From Paeniglutamicibacter quisquiliarum (GTDB taxonomy: Bacteria > Actinomycetota > Actinomycetes > Actinomycetales > Micrococcaceae), in NCBI RefSeq assembly GCF_019084045.1, contig NZ_JAHRED010000002.1, forward strand, positions 1-64,000: a stretch of 64,000 nucleotides of DNA, in the 5' to 3' direction. Position 1 is the first letter of the stretch; the number at the start of each line of letters is the position of its first letter. The notes under the pieces are model-generated. The model did not search any database. It worked only from the letters and a program-made list of their open reading frames with translations, and had not been told where the DNA came from. Both the position numbers and the translations under genes were made by a program. Shown piece after piece: positions 9,418 through 18,199 of the stretch.

Positions 9418-10712
9418 TGTTCGACCGGCCGCTGCGCACCGAGGAGGTCCCGCTGGCCCGCGACGCCGACACCGGCGCCGCGTCCGGCGGGTATGCCGCA
9501 TGGCTGAACACCGGCTGGGAGGGGTTCCACCAGCAGCCCGCCACGGCGGACCAGCTGGAGCAAATGCTGCAAGCCCACGAGATCGATGCGCGGGTGCTCA
9601 CCGGGGTCTACGACGACTCCCTGCCCGCCGACCTGGTGGACCCGCTGCTGCCGGTGGCCACCTACGCCAGCTTCGCCAAGACGCTGAACATCGGGGCGGG
9701 CCTGGTTCCCGCGCACCTGGTCACCCTGGTCACGGTGCGCCCCACGCACCGGCGCCGCGGCATCCTGCGCCGGCTGATGACCGGGGACCTTGCCCGGGCC
9801 AAGGCCGCGGGATTCCCCGTCGCGGCACTGACCGCGTCCGAGGCGACGATCTACGGCCGGTTCGGCTTCGGCCGGGTCACCGAGCAGCAGACCCTGCACC
9901 TGGACGTCCGCGGGGAGGTGGGCTTCCACGCTGCCCCCGTCGGTTCGGTGGTCCAGGTCGCCCCGTCGGCACTGGCGGGAATCGCGCCCCGCGTGTTCGA
10001 GGCCTTCCACGCTTCCCGCCGCGGCTCGGTCGGCCGCCAGGAGGCCTACCTCCGCCACGCCACCGGGCGCTGGGGCCAAGAGGGCCCGGACCCCGATCCG
10101 AAGCTGCGCGCCGCCGTGTACCGGGACGACGCGGGGGAGATCCAGGGCTACGTGACCTACGCCTTCGACGGCTGGGACGCCAAGCCCCTCACACTCAACG
10201 TCCGCGACCTCGTGGCCACCGGCGATCCTGCCCGGCGCGAGCTGTTCCGCTTCCTGTCCCGCATCGACCTCATCGAGCGGGTCAGCCACCCCTACGCCGC
10301 GGCAAACGACCCGCTGGGCTGGGCGCTGGAAGACCCCGCGAGGATCAGCTACAGCGGGCGCCAGCACGGCCTGTGGGTGCGCGTGCTCGATGTCCCCGCG
10401 GCCTTCGCCGCCCGGGAGTACCGCGGATCGGGGAACTTCACGCTGCGCGTTTCCGACCCGCAGTCCCTGGTCGCCGGCAGCTACGCGTTCGAGATCCGCG
10501 ACGGCCGGGCAACCGTCACGCCGGTGGCCGGCGACGCGCCGGCCGACCTCTGCTGCGGCGCACCCGCCCTGGGTCCGCTGCTGCTGGGCGCCTGCGGGGT
10601 CGGGGAGCTGGTCTCCGCCGGAGTGCTGGAAACCTCCGGGGCCGCCCCGGCGGCCACGCTTGCCGCCCTGCTGGACCTGCCCGGCGTGCCACACGCCATC
10701 AACGGCTTCTAG
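9417..10712 (+). CDS. Eis-like GNAT acetyltransferase, copy 1
   Basis: This 431-aa protein resembles the Eis family, cytoplasmic acetyl-CoA-dependent amine acetyltransferases built from two GNAT domains and a sterol-carrier-like C-terminal domain. The acetyl-CoA loop is in VTVRPTHRRRGILRRLM near residues 103-119, followed by ALTASEATIYGRFGFG, a strong Eis hallmark. Eis members acetylate aminoglycosides or protein lysines; the substrate here is unknown. It begins one base inside the polA stop (TAATG), so it may be co-translated with polA. A same-length paralogue follows. Confidence 0.87.
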   Translation: MFDRPLRTEEVPLARDADTGAASGGYAAWLNTGWEGFHQQPATADQLEQMLQAHEIDARVLTGVYDDSLPADLVDPLLPVATYASFAKTLNIGAGLVPAHLVTLVTVRPTHRRRGILRRLMTGDLARAKAAGFPVAALTASEATIYGRFGFGRVTEQQTLHLDVRGEVGFHAAPVGSVVQVAPSALAGIAPRVFEAFHASRRGSVGRQEAYLRHATGRWGQEGPDPDPKLRAAVYRDDAGEIQGYVTYAFDGWDAKPLTLNVRDLVATGDPARRELFRFLSRIDLIERVSHPYAAANDPLGWALEDPARISYSGRQHGLWVRVLDVPAAFAAREYRGSGNFTLRVSDPQSLVAGSYAFEIRDGRATVTPVAGDAPADLCCGAPALGPLLLGACGVGELVSAGVLETSGAAPAATLAALLDLPGVPHAINGF

Positions 10713-10731
10713 GAACGATCCGCCACCACGT

Positions 10732-10740
10732 CCCCCCCCC
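10732..10740 (+). repeat. Homopolymer of nine C residues
   Basis: A run of nine Cs lies in the 52-nt gap between the two acetyltransferase genes, upstream of the second gene's ribosome-binding site (GGAAGG at 10747-10752). It could slip in replication or mark a sequencing-length uncertainty. It is outside both coding regions. Confidence 0.8.
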
Positions 10741-10764
10741 AACCCCGGAAGGCAGCCCACGAGC

Positions 10765-12060
10765 ATGAGCGACAACTCCGCGATCCGCGTTGAACGATTC
10801 GAACCCGAGCTCATCGACGGAGTCCCGGCCGCCGCAACCCTCGACTTCCTGAGGGCCGTCAGCCGCGGATTCCACGAATCGCAGCTGGACGCCGACGACC
10901 TGGGGGTGCTGGCGGGGCTGGAAATCTCGGACAACACGGTGTTCACCGCCGTCTACGACGAGGCGGCCGTGCAGCCCTCCCTGCACGCCGATGCCCCCGT
11001 CGCCACCTACGCGGCCTTCCCCGGAACGCTGAATATCGGCGGCGGAAACCTGATGCCGGTGCACCAGATCACCTCGGTCACCGTCAGCCCCACGCACCGC
11101 CGCCGCGGCCTGCTGCGCCGGATGATCACCCCTGACCTCGAAAGGGCCCGCGAGTCGGGTGCCGTGTTCGCCGCATTGACGGCCTCGGAGGCCACCATCT
11201 ACGGACGTTTCGGGTTCGGCCGGGCCACGCAGCGGGCCCGGTTCAAGCTCAAGACCGACCAGGGCGTGCCCCTGCGCGGCCGCGCCGAGGGGAGCGTCGT
11301 CGCCGTTGCACCGGCCGAGCTGAAGAAATATGCCCCCGCGATCTTTGCCGCGGCGCATGCCCGCACGCTCGGTTCCATCAGCGCCACCCGGTTCGACGTG
11401 GGACAGGCCGCGGGCGAATGGGCCGACTACGACTCGCTCAAGCCGGTGCCCAACCTGCGCGCCGCCCTGCACCTGGATGCGCAGGGCAAGCCCGACGGAT
11501 TCATGAGCTACCTGTTTTCCGGGTGGAAGGTGGAGCCGCCCACCATGGAGATCGGCCAGATGTGCACGGTGGGCGGTGCCGCGCGGCGCGAGCTGATCGC
11601 CTACCTGGGCGCCCACGACCTGGTGGAGAAGATCACCGGCCGCGGCCCGGTGGACGACGTGCTGCCCACCGCGCTGGAGAACGCCAGGGCGTACAAGGCC
11701 ACCGCCCTCGGCGACCACCTGTGGCTGCGCATCCTGGACCTTGAAACGGCGCTGACCGCGCGCACCTACGCCGGCGACGGGAGGATCGTGCTGCGCATCC
11801 GCGACTCGCTGGGCATGGCGGAGGGAACCTGGGAGCTGGCGGTCGAGGATTCCGCGGCCAGCGTGCGCCGGGCCCCGGAGGGCGTCGAACCCGCGGCGGG
11901 CCTCGATGTCCGCGATCTCGGCTCGCTGTATCTCGGCGGCTTCAGTGCCGCGCACCTGGCGGGGGCCGGCGTGCTTGAGGTCCACGACCCCGGGGCCGTG
12001 CGGATCCTCGACTCCCTCTTCGCCACCGCCACCGTTCCGTATTGCCAGGCCGATTTCTAG
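10765..12060 (+). CDS. Eis-like GNAT acetyltransferase, copy 2
   Basis: This 431-aa protein is a paralogue of the preceding gene and has the same length. It repeats the hallmarks VTVSPTHRRRGLLRRMI and ALTASEATIYGRFGFG, and both end with a domain whose last strands read VLEVHDPGAVRILDSLF in this copy. The start at 10765 follows GGAAGG (10747-10752). The tandem pair suggests duplication followed by divergence, perhaps with two substrates or a mixed oligomer, since Eis proteins form hexamers. It precedes rpsA, which has its own promoter. Confidence 0.87.
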   Translation: MSDNSAIRVERFEPELIDGVPAAATLDFLRAVSRGFHESQLDADDLGVLAGLEISDNTVFTAVYDEAAVQPSLHADAPVATYAAFPGTLNIGGGNLMPVHQITSVTVSPTHRRRGLLRRMITPDLERARESGAVFAALTASEATIYGRFGFGRATQRARFKLKTDQGVPLRGRAEGSVVAVAPAELKKYAPAIFAAAHARTLGSISATRFDVGQAAGEWADYDSLKPVPNLRAALHLDAQGKPDGFMSYLFSGWKVEPPTMEIGQMCTVGGAARRELIAYLGAHDLVEKITGRGPVDDVLPTALENARAYKATALGDHLWLRILDLETALTARTYAGDGRIVLRIRDSLGMAEGTWELAVEDSAASVRRAPEGVEPAAGLDVRDLGSLYLGGFSAAHLAGAGVLEVHDPGAVRILDSLFATATVPYCQADF

Positions 12061-12108
12061 GCCTGCCGAGGACCCCGGCCCGGCTTGACAACCGAGGCGG
12101 TTCCCGTT

Positions 12109-12137
12109 TTGACCCTGCGGGCATGGAGGAATAGACT
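12109..12137 (+). promoter_or_regulatory. rpsA promoter
   Basis: TTGACC (12109-12114), a 17-nt spacer and TAGACT (12132-12137) predict transcription from about 12144 and a leader of about 105 nt. A further TTGACA at 12085-12090 could serve a second start. Confidence 0.7.
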
Positions 12138-12249
12138 AAGGGGGCGTGTTTCGGCTATTGCCGTGCCCGCACCCAATCTAAATTCGGAATATGCCGGGGC
12201 TTCCGGCTGACCGACTCACACAGACTATCCACATCGGAGTCCCTACTAC

Positions 12250-13716
12250 ATGACCATCACCTCCAACGAGAAGACCAGTGCCCCGGTCGTTGCAATCAAC
12301 GACATTGGCTCTGCTGAAGACTTCCTCGCTGCCGTCGACGCCACCATCAAGTACTTCAACGATGGCGACCTCGTCGAAGGCATCGTCGTCAAGGTTGACC
12401 GCGACGAAGTTCTGCTCGACATCGGTTACAAGACCGAAGGTGTCATCCCTTCCCGCGAACTTTCCATCAAGCACGATGTTGACCCGGGCGACGTTGTCGC
12501 CGTCGGCGACAACGTCGAGGCCCTCGTCCTCACCAAGGAGGACAAGGAAGGTCGTTTGATCCTGTCCAAGAAGCGCGCTCAGTACGAGCGTGCTTGGGGC
12601 GACATCGAGAAGATCAAGGAAGAGGACGGCGTCGTCACCGGCACCGTCATCGAGGTGGTCAAGGGCGGCCTTATCCTCGACATCGGCCTGCGCGGCTTCC
12701 TGCCGGCATCGCTTGTCGAAATGCGCCGTGTGCGCGATCTGGCTCCGTACATCGGCCAGGAAATCGAAGCCAAGATCATCGAGCTGGACAAGAACCGCAA
12801 CAACGTTGTGCTGTCCCGCCGTGCATGGCTCGAGCAGACCCAGTCCGAGGTGCGCTCCACGTTCCTCAACAAGCTGGAAAAGGGCCAGGTTCGTCCCGGC
12901 GTCGTTTCCTCCATCGTCAACTTCGGTGCATTCGTGGACCTTGGCGGCGTAGACGGCCTCGTCCACGTTTCCGAGCTGTCCTGGAAGCACATCGACCACC
13001 CGTCCGAGGTTGTCGAAGTTGGCCAGGAAGTCACCGTCGAGGTTCTCGAGGTCGACCTGGACCGCGAGCGTGTTTCGCTCTCGCTCAAGGCCACCCAGGA
13101 AGATCCGTGGCAGACCTTCGCCCGCACCCACGCCCTCGGGCAGGTTGTTCCGGGTAAGGTCACCAAGCTTGTTCCGTTCGGTGCATTCGTGCGCGTCGAA
13201 GACGGAATCGAAGGCCTCGTGCACATCTCCGAGCTGGCCGTGCGCCACGTGGAGCTTGCAGAGCAGGTCGTCTCCGTTGGCGACGAGCTGTTCGTCAAGG
13301 TCATCGACATCGACCTCGAGCGTCGCCGCATCTCGCTGTCCCTCAAGCAGGCCAACGAGGGCGTCGATCCCGAAGGCACCGAATTCGATCCGGCACTCTA
13401 CGGCATGGCCGCAGAGTACGACGAAGAGGGCAACTACAAGTACCCGGAGGGCTTCGACCCGGAGACCAACGAGTGGCTCGAAGGCTTCGAGACCCAGCGT
13501 TCGGCTTGGGAGCAGCAGTACGCTGACGCCCAGACCCGCTGGGAAGCCCACAAGAAGCAGGTTGCACAGCACCTTGCCGACGACGCTGCAGCAGAATCGG
13601 CTCCGGCCGAGTCCGCTTCCAGCAGCTACTCCTCGGATGCTCCGGCAACCGAGGCAGGCACCCTGGCATCCGACGAGGCCCTCGCAGCACTGCGCGAGAA
13701 GCTTGCCGGCGCCTAA
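12250..13716 (+). CDS. rpsA: 30S ribosomal protein S1
   Basis: This 488-aa protein binds mRNA on the small ribosomal subunit and helps initiation on structured leaders. Four S1 (OB-fold) domains are visible: about residues 36-105 (EGIVVKVDRDEVLLDIGYK), 123-190, 208-277 (GVVSSIVNFGAFVDLGGVDG) and 295-364 (GKVTKLVPFGAFVRVEDGIEG). The C-terminal tail is acidic and Ala/Ser-rich. This four-domain form is usual in actinobacteria, against six in E. coli. Codon use is strongly biased (GGC, GTC, AAG), consistent with high expression. It is flanked by its own promoter and a perfect terminator. Confidence 0.97.
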   Translation: MTITSNEKTSAPVVAINDIGSAEDFLAAVDATIKYFNDGDLVEGIVVKVDRDEVLLDIGYKTEGVIPSRELSIKHDVDPGDVVAVGDNVEALVLTKEDKEGRLILSKKRAQYERAWGDIEKIKEEDGVVTGTVIEVVKGGLILDIGLRGFLPASLVEMRRVRDLAPYIGQEIEAKIIELDKNRNNVVLSRRAWLEQTQSEVRSTFLNKLEKGQVRPGVVSSIVNFGAFVDLGGVDGLVHVSELSWKHIDHPSEVVEVGQEVTVEVLEVDLDRERVSLSLKATQEDPWQTFARTHALGQVVPGKVTKLVPFGAFVRVEDGIEGLVHISELAVRHVELAEQVVSVGDELFVKVIDIDLERRRISLSLKQANEGVDPEGTEFDPALYGMAAEYDEEGNYKYPEGFDPETNEWLEGFETQRSAWEQQYADAQTRWEAHKKQVAQHLADDAAAESAPAESASSSYSSDAPATEAGTLASDEALAALREKLAGA

Positions 13717-13760
13717 GCCACACACTTTTGATGGATCACCGATCCACCTGAAGTAACGCG

Positions 13761-13802
13761 AAAAGGACCACCCGTTCCAGCAATGGAACGGGTGGTCCTT
13801 TT
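13761..13802. terminator. Perfect rpsA terminator, probably bidirectional
   Basis: Two 19-nt perfect arms (13761-13779 and 13784-13802) enclose a GCAA tetraloop. The stem starts with AAAA and ends with TTTT, so it can work for rpsA and for the opposing metalloprotease operon. Confidence 0.9.
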
Positions 13803-13847
13803 GTACGCCCGCCTAGGTGGCGGTTGGCCCCTGCACCGGTCTGTCGA

Positions 13848-14876
13848 CTACCAGAGCATGATCGCGCTTTGCCCCGAAGCCCCCGCCCAGTAAAGCCGGA
13901 CGCGTGCCACGTACTTTCTGTCCTTGAAGAGCTTGACCTCGATCTTCGAGTTGAGATTGGTGCCGCTGTCGTCGTCGGCAGCCAGCTGGCGCAGCTGCCC
14001 GTCGACCTCCTCGAACAGGACCAGGACGGTGTCGGCCGTGCCAAAGGTTCCCAATTCGTACCGCCGGGTCTCGCCCGGCACGATGCTGAAATCCGCCTGG
14101 TCACCGGGGCCAAGGGACAGCGGAACCGAAACGAAGGGATTCAGCGCCGGAACGGTTGTCTTGAGCGTCGGGTAGAAGCGCAGCGCCCACTCCTTGTCGG
14201 CGGCCGAGAGCCCGCCGGGCGGTTCGAGCCCGTTCTTGTACTTGGCAGGCTCGACGATCAACCCTGCCGGGAACCAGTACTCCATCACCGAATCGGGGTC
14301 CCAATTGGATCCCTCAACATCGTTGGAGTCGATCTTGCGCAGGACGTTTGAAAAGGCCTGTTGCCGGGTCCAGTTGTTTGGGGCGCCGGTGAAGTAGTCA
14401 TAAACCTTCTGCTCGTCCCAGACGATCCCCGCAAAGGGGTTCTGGTGCTCATGGGGCATGCCCAGGGTGTGCCCGATTTCGTGCAACGCGGTGGTGCGTC
14501 CATACTCGGTCGTCAGGTCCCAGCCGAAATTCATGGTCGCCTGCGTGGTGGGGATTCCCAGGACATCGCGGCCGACATACGACCATGAGCCATCGGCCTG
14601 GTCGAAGCCGATGCGGATCTCGGCCTCGCCGCTGTCGGGCACCTCGACGAACTCCAGGCCGATGGCCAGCGACTTCCATTCGGTGAAGGAATCCCTGACG
14701 GCCTGAAGCTGGGCGGCGGGGCCGTTCAGGAACCAGTAATGCAACACCGTGCCGTTGACCCATGCGGTGGCAAAGAGCCGTATGAGGCGTGAGCGCTCTT
14801 CGGGCAATCCGGGCGGCAAGGTCCGGGGGGTCCGTGGCTTGACGGTGCAGGCGGGCCTGTCAATCTTTCCGCCCAT
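13848..14876 (-). CDS. Metzincin zinc metalloprotease, astacin/matrixin-like
   Basis: This 342-aa protein has a zinc-protease core with the motif HEIGHTLGMPHEH: ligands His132, His136 and His142, catalytic Glu133. A Met-turn candidate SVMEY lies at Met198. The Glu after the third His, in HEH, is an astacin feature. Residues about 235-342 look like a beta-rich accessory domain (SIVPGETRRYELGTFGTADTV) resembling bacterial pre-peptidase C-terminal domains. No signal peptide is visible, so it acts inside the cell or leaves by another route. AAAGGAG precedes the start by 6 nt. It is the last gene of a three-gene minus-strand set. Confidence 0.8.
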   Translation of the reverse strand: MGGKIDRPACTVKPRTPRTLPPGLPEERSRLIRLFATAWVNGTVLHYWFLNGPAAQLQAVRDSFTEWKSLAIGLEFVEVPDSGEAEIRIGFDQADGSWSYVGRDVLGIPTTQATMNFGWDLTTEYGRTTALHEIGHTLGMPHEHQNPFAGIVWDEQKVYDYFTGAPNNWTRQQAFSNVLRKIDSNDVEGSNWDPDSVMEYWFPAGLIVEPAKYKNGLEPPGGLSAADKEWALRFYPTLKTTVPALNPFVSVPLSLGPGDQADFSIVPGETRRYELGTFGTADTVLVLFEEVDGQLRQLAADDDSGTNLNSKIEVKLFKDRKYVARVRLYWAGASGQSAIMLW

Positions 14877-14960
14877 CGGGGGTCTCCTTTGCTTCGGTTC
14901 CGTCGGACCGCCGGAATGGTGCGGCGGCCCGGTTCTCTCGCCCGTGGGGGCGGAAGGTCC

Positions 14961-15542
14961 TTATCCGGTCTCGCCGGGCATCAGGCCCTGGCCCTGTTCG
15001 CCGTTGGCCGGTGGCCCGGGCTTCTCGCCGGGCATCAGCCCCGGTGCCGGCGCCCCTGCTGCCGGTGCGTCATGGTGCTCGCCGGGCATTGAGCCGCCGC
15101 CAAGCCCCAAATCCCGCGGTGCGGCGTTCGGCCCGCCCCCGGCCTCCTCGCTGGAGCGGGCGGCAGCCTTCTCGGTCAGCTGGCGCGGGGCATCCTGGGG
15201 CACCGCCGACAGCGCCACCTTCCGCACCCCCGCGTCATTGTCGTCCACCAGGTCCATGAGGACCGGCGCGGCGGAGTCCGTCGGCAGGTTTCCGGCCGCC
15301 GCGGCGGCGGCGACCCGTACGCTCGCCGTGTCGCTATGTGCTGCCGCGGCGACCACGTCGCGTCCCGCACCTCCCTCGAGGAGGCTTGCGGCATAGGCTG
15401 CCTTTGCCGCCAGCATCGGGTCGTTTCCCCCCACCAGCGTTCGCAGGTGGGGCAGGCTTTCCGGCCCCAATGCCGCGGCCTTGGGATAGCTCGGTTCGTC
15501 GGGCTCGAGGACCTCGAGCACTTCCTTCATTGACACGCCCAT
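14961..15542 (-). CDS. HEAT-repeat protein with MPGE tail
   Basis: This 193-aa protein has helical HEAT-type repeats over about residues 10-125, with segments such as LPHLRTLVGGNDPMLAAKAA, SVRVAAAAAAGNLP and DAGVRKVALSAVP spaced like alternating helices. The last 60 residues are Gly/Pro/Ala-rich and contain three MPGE motifs. HEAT proteins are usually binding scaffolds; no catalytic motif is visible. AGGAGG lies 5 nt upstream of the start, and only 9 nt separate it from the stop of the lectin-metalloprotease gene, so co-translation with that gene is likely. Confidence 0.7.
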   Translation of the reverse strand: MGVSMKEVLEVLEPDEPSYPKAAALGPESLPHLRTLVGGNDPMLAAKAAYAASLLEGGAGRDVVAAAAHSDTASVRVAAAAAAGNLPTDSAAPVLMDLVDDNDAGVRKVALSAVPQDAPRQLTEKAAARSSEEAGGGPNAAPRDLGLGGGSMPGEHHDAPAAGAPAPGLMPGEKPGPPANGEQGQGLMPGETG

Positions 15543-15551
15543 GATGTCCTC

Positions 15552-16856
15552 CTAAATGTCCTGTGTGAGCGGGCTGCCGATCATGGTCGAAACCTCGGTG
15601 CTGACCAGATCGGGCGGGGGATTGGTGATGTTGCCGGTGCCGTTGCCCGTCATGAGGCGGTTGTTGTCGTTGACGTGCCGGAGATTCAGCACGTGGCCCA
15701 CCTCGTGCCCGAGCGTCCACTGCGTCGCGCCCTGGGCGACGACCGCACCGGGGCGTCCCGCGGGATGTGCGGCACAGCCGTTGAAGGGAGGCACCGTGGA
15801 TCGGACGAAGTACACCACGACGTCGTTGGCGCCGACGTTGTTGCGGTTGGCGAAAAGCTGGTTTTGCTCGGCCGTCGTCGTCCCGCTGACGCAGCTCCCG
15901 ACGTCAATGTCGTTCAGTGGCGGCAGGGTCAGGTTCTCCGTGGAAACCAGTTCCACCCCGATGCCGGCGGTGGCATAGACATCGCGCATGCGCTGCACGG
16001 CCGTGGCCACCGGCACGCTGGGCGCCGTCAAGACCTTGGCATGCAGCCTTACCGTTTGCCGAACTGCCCACCACCGGTGCCACATGGCGCTGTCGGTTCC
16101 CGCGCCGAATACGTCGATCCGGTTCGGTCCCCAGGCCACGGCACCCGGTGCACTGGTGAGCGTCCCGCCCAGGGATTCCCAGCCCGACCAGCCGTTCTGG
16201 AACCATTTGTGCCAGAGCGCCGAATCGGTGCCCACGGCAAAAACATCCAGACGGCCGTGGGCCCAGCTGGAGACCGTGGGGGCGCTGGTGAGCGTCCCGC
16301 CCAGGGATTCCCAGCCCGACCAGCCGTTCTGGAACCATTTGTGCCAAAGGGCCGAATCCGTGCCCACGGCAAACACATCGATCCGGCCGTTGCTCCAGGA
16401 GACGGCCGCGGGGGCGCTGGTGAGTGTTCCTCCCAGGGATTCCCAGCCCGACCAGCCGTTCTGGAACCATTTGTGCCAGAGAGCCGAGTCCGTGCCGCGG
16501 ACAAAAACGTCCAGCCGGCCGCCGGCCCAGCTGGAGGCGCTGGGCGCGCTGGTCAGCAGCCCGCCGAGGGACTCCCAGCCGGACCAGCCGTTCTGGAACC
16601 ATTTGTGCCAGAGAGCCGAGTCCGTGCCGCGGACAAAAACATCGATCCGGCCATCGCTCCAGGAGACGGCTCCCGGGTCCGAAGTCAGGACCCCGCCCAG
16701 GGATTCCCAGCCGGACCAGCCGTTCTGGAACCATTTGTGCCACAGCGCCGAGTCCGTGCCGCGCACGAACGTGTCAAGCCGCCCGGACGACCATGACGAA
16801 ACGCTCGGGGCGCTTGTCAGGACCCCGCCCAGGCTTTCCCACCCAAACCAGCTCAT
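15552..16856 (-). CDS. Lectin-like beta-propeller repeats fused to a metzincin-like protease
   Basis: This 434-aa protein begins with six 44-residue repeats (about residues 5-263), each with GWESLGG, a GRxDVF strand and [16 protein letters not shown]. These match PLL/tachylectin-type (DUF346) propeller blades that bind sugars. The C-terminal domain (about 265-434) is a predicted metalloprotease: [11 protein letters not shown] gives His384, Glu385, His388 and His394, and Met402 could be the Met-turn. Asn replaces the usual Gly of HExxHxxGxxH, a known metzincin variant. GAAAGG lies 7 nt before the ATG. There is no signal peptide. It is the first gene of the minus-strand set and diverges from the BTAD regulator. 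Confidence 0.75.
   Translation of the reverse strand: MSWFGWESLGGVLTSAPSVSSWSSGRLDTFVRGTDSALWHKWFQNGWSGWESLGGVLTSDPGAVSWSDGRIDVFVRGTDSALWHKWFQNGWSGWESLGGLLTSAPSASSWAGGRLDVFVRGTDSALWHKWFQNGWSGWESLGGTLTSAPAAVSWSNGRIDVFAVGTDSALWHKWFQNGWSGWESLGGTLTSAPTVSSWAHGRLDVFAVGTDSALWHKWFQNGWSGWESLGGTLTSAPGAVAWGPNRIDVFGAGTDSAMWHRWWAVRQTVRLHAKVLTAPSVPVATAVQRMRDVYATAGIGVELVSTENLTLPPLNDIDVGSCVSGTTTAEQNQLFANRNNVGANDVVVYFVRSTVPPFNGCAAHPAGRPGAVVAQGATQWTLGHEVGHVLNLRHVNDNNRLMTGNGTGNITNPPPDLVSTEVSTMIGSPLTQDI
16063..16844 (-). repeat. Six tandem 132-nt repeats inside the lectin-protease gene
   Basis: The unit is in frame and encodes the 44-aa propeller blade. Parts are almost identical between copies; a segment ending in CCGTTCTGG recurs exactly 132 nt apart (for example ending at 16200 and 16332). 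This suggests recent expansion or gene conversion between blades. Confidence 0.85.
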
Positions 16857-17362
16857 TTCGCAACCTTTCACCTTGACGGCCCGCCAGGGGCGGCCGTTTT
16901 CCACTGCGCATCGAGACGACATATGCCCATGCGCCTAGCAGCTGCATCCAGTTCAGCCCATGCCGCGTTATTGCGCCGTTACTGTGGTGTGCGGCCACCG
17001 GGGCAGTCGCGCAGGCAGGTCATTTCGCCGCACGGTGATGCGCCGGGGTGCGCGCAGTGGGCCCTCCTCACGGGGGCGGGAAGTCCGGGCCCATGGGTTC
17101 GTTCCCCGCCGGTTGCAGGCCATTTACCCGATCAGAGGAGTTCATCGGGACCGGCGTCGCGGTGTGTTTGAGTGCCCGGGGAAACTGGGCCGGCTGCCGG
17201 TTCCCGAGGGCCCGGGGGATGGCCGTGGTGATGGCGCTCTCAAGGCGACCCGCTTATACCACCAAGGAAGCTTGTTGTCAGTAGTCTTTCGACCAATAGT
17301 AAGCGGTTGGGATGGCTTGTATGGTGGCGTTGTCTATAGTCTTATTCTCTTTGGGGGACGCC
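16857..17362. other. Divergent intergenic region, lectin-protease operon and BTAD regulator
   Basis: No gene is supported across these 506 nt. The left 390 nt are GC-rich with poor codon structure. The right 110 nt (about 17250-17360) are clearly more AT-rich and hold an imperfect direct repeat and likely promoter elements of the BTAD gene. No clear promoter for the minus-strand operon was found. Confidence 0.6.
17275..17343 (+). promoter_or_regulatory. Imperfect direct repeat in front of the BTAD regulator
   Basis: TTGTCAGTAGTCTT (17275-17288) and TTGTCTATAGTCTT (17330-17343) match at 12 of 14 positions and lie 55 bp apart. The second copy contains TATAGT, a possible -10 box without a good -35. 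SARP-type regulators often bind direct repeats, so this may be an operator. Confidence 0.45.
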
Positions 17363-18121
17363 ATGACTTTGGGGCTGGTCCGAGCGTTGGAATCTGGCTT
17401 CCTGAATGACGTGCGTCCTCTGCTTCACCTCTTCGGGCCACCTGCCGCCACCCTAGGCGGGAGGAGGCAGCACTTGACGGACGGCCATTCCCGGCTGCTC
17501 GGATATCTTGCATTCAACCGTGGGGGACACGATCGCCGTTTTGTGGCCAGTACCTTGTGGCCGGACGTTTGGGCGGATCGGGCCGCGGGCAATCTGAGGG
17601 CGGAATTGTGGCGGCTCCGCCGCGACGGCATCGAGTTGGTCGATTCCGATGAGCACCTCTTGTCCCTCCGAGACGGAGTCACGGTGGACGTCCAGTTGCT
17701 GGACGACTGGGCCACCAGGCTCATCGCCGGCAACCCGCGGACCAGCGATCTGGCCTGGGTGCCCAGAAGCGTCGATACGGAGGAGATCCTGCCCGGACTC
17801 TGCGACGTTTGGATCGATCTGGAACGCCAGAGGCTACAACAGCGATTGCTCCACGCCTTGGAATGCATGAGCCGCGAACTCAGGCTGGCCGGCCGGCTCG
17901 CTGAGGCCCTGGACGCCGCCCTGGTCGTGTGCCAGGCCGATCCGCTGCGCGAGTCCGCCCAGGAATCGCTGATTGAAACGTATTTGTGCGAGGGAAATCC
18001 GTTGGTGGCCCAACGCCGGTATGAGAAGTACCGACACCAAGTGCTGGACGAGTTGGGAATCGAACCGTCCCCGGCATTGGCAGACCGCCTGGCATTGCAT
18101 TTCCGCGGCAACCGTCACTGA
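17363..18121 (+). CDS. BTAD (AfsR/SARP-type) transcriptional regulator
   Basis: This 252-aa protein starts with an OmpR-like winged-helix domain (about residues 15-90; RLLGYLAFNRGGHDRRFVAS, LWPDVWADRAAGNLRAELWR) and ends with an all-helical bacterial transcriptional activator domain (about 95-250; EALDAALVVCQADPLRESAQ, YEKYRHQVLDELGIEPSPAL). It has no NTPase or TPR extension. Members activate nearby genes by binding direct repeats. The ATG at 17363 follows GGGGGA; an upstream in-frame ATG at 17312 would add a hydrophobic stretch across the promoter repeat and is not preferred. It lies between the two minus-strand protease gene sets and may control them. Confidence 0.8.
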   Translation: MTLGLVRALESGFLNDVRPLLHLFGPPAATLGGRRQHLTDGHSRLLGYLAFNRGGHDRRFVASTLWPDVWADRAAGNLRAELWRLRRDGIELVDSDEHLLSLRDGVTVDVQLLDDWATRLIAGNPRTSDLAWVPRSVDTEEILPGLCDVWIDLERQRLQQRLLHALECMSRELRLAGRLAEALDAALVVCQADPLRESAQESLIETYLCEGNPLVAQRRYEKYRHQVLDELGIEPSPALADRLALHFRGNRH

Positions 18122-18199
18122 CAGGGGTCCCCGGTCACCGGATCGGAATGCAGGCGGTCCCCGCATCCCCGCTCGCCGCGGCCACCCCGTTTTCCGGCC

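Noticed and set aside
12085-12104. TTGACA as the main -35 of rpsA
   Set aside because: No fitting -10 lies 16-18 nt downstream; TTGACC with TAGACT is the better pair.
16063-16844. Possible CRISPR-like or satellite repeat array
   Set aside because: The 132-nt period is a multiple of three, keeps frame and encodes propeller blades, with no spacers.
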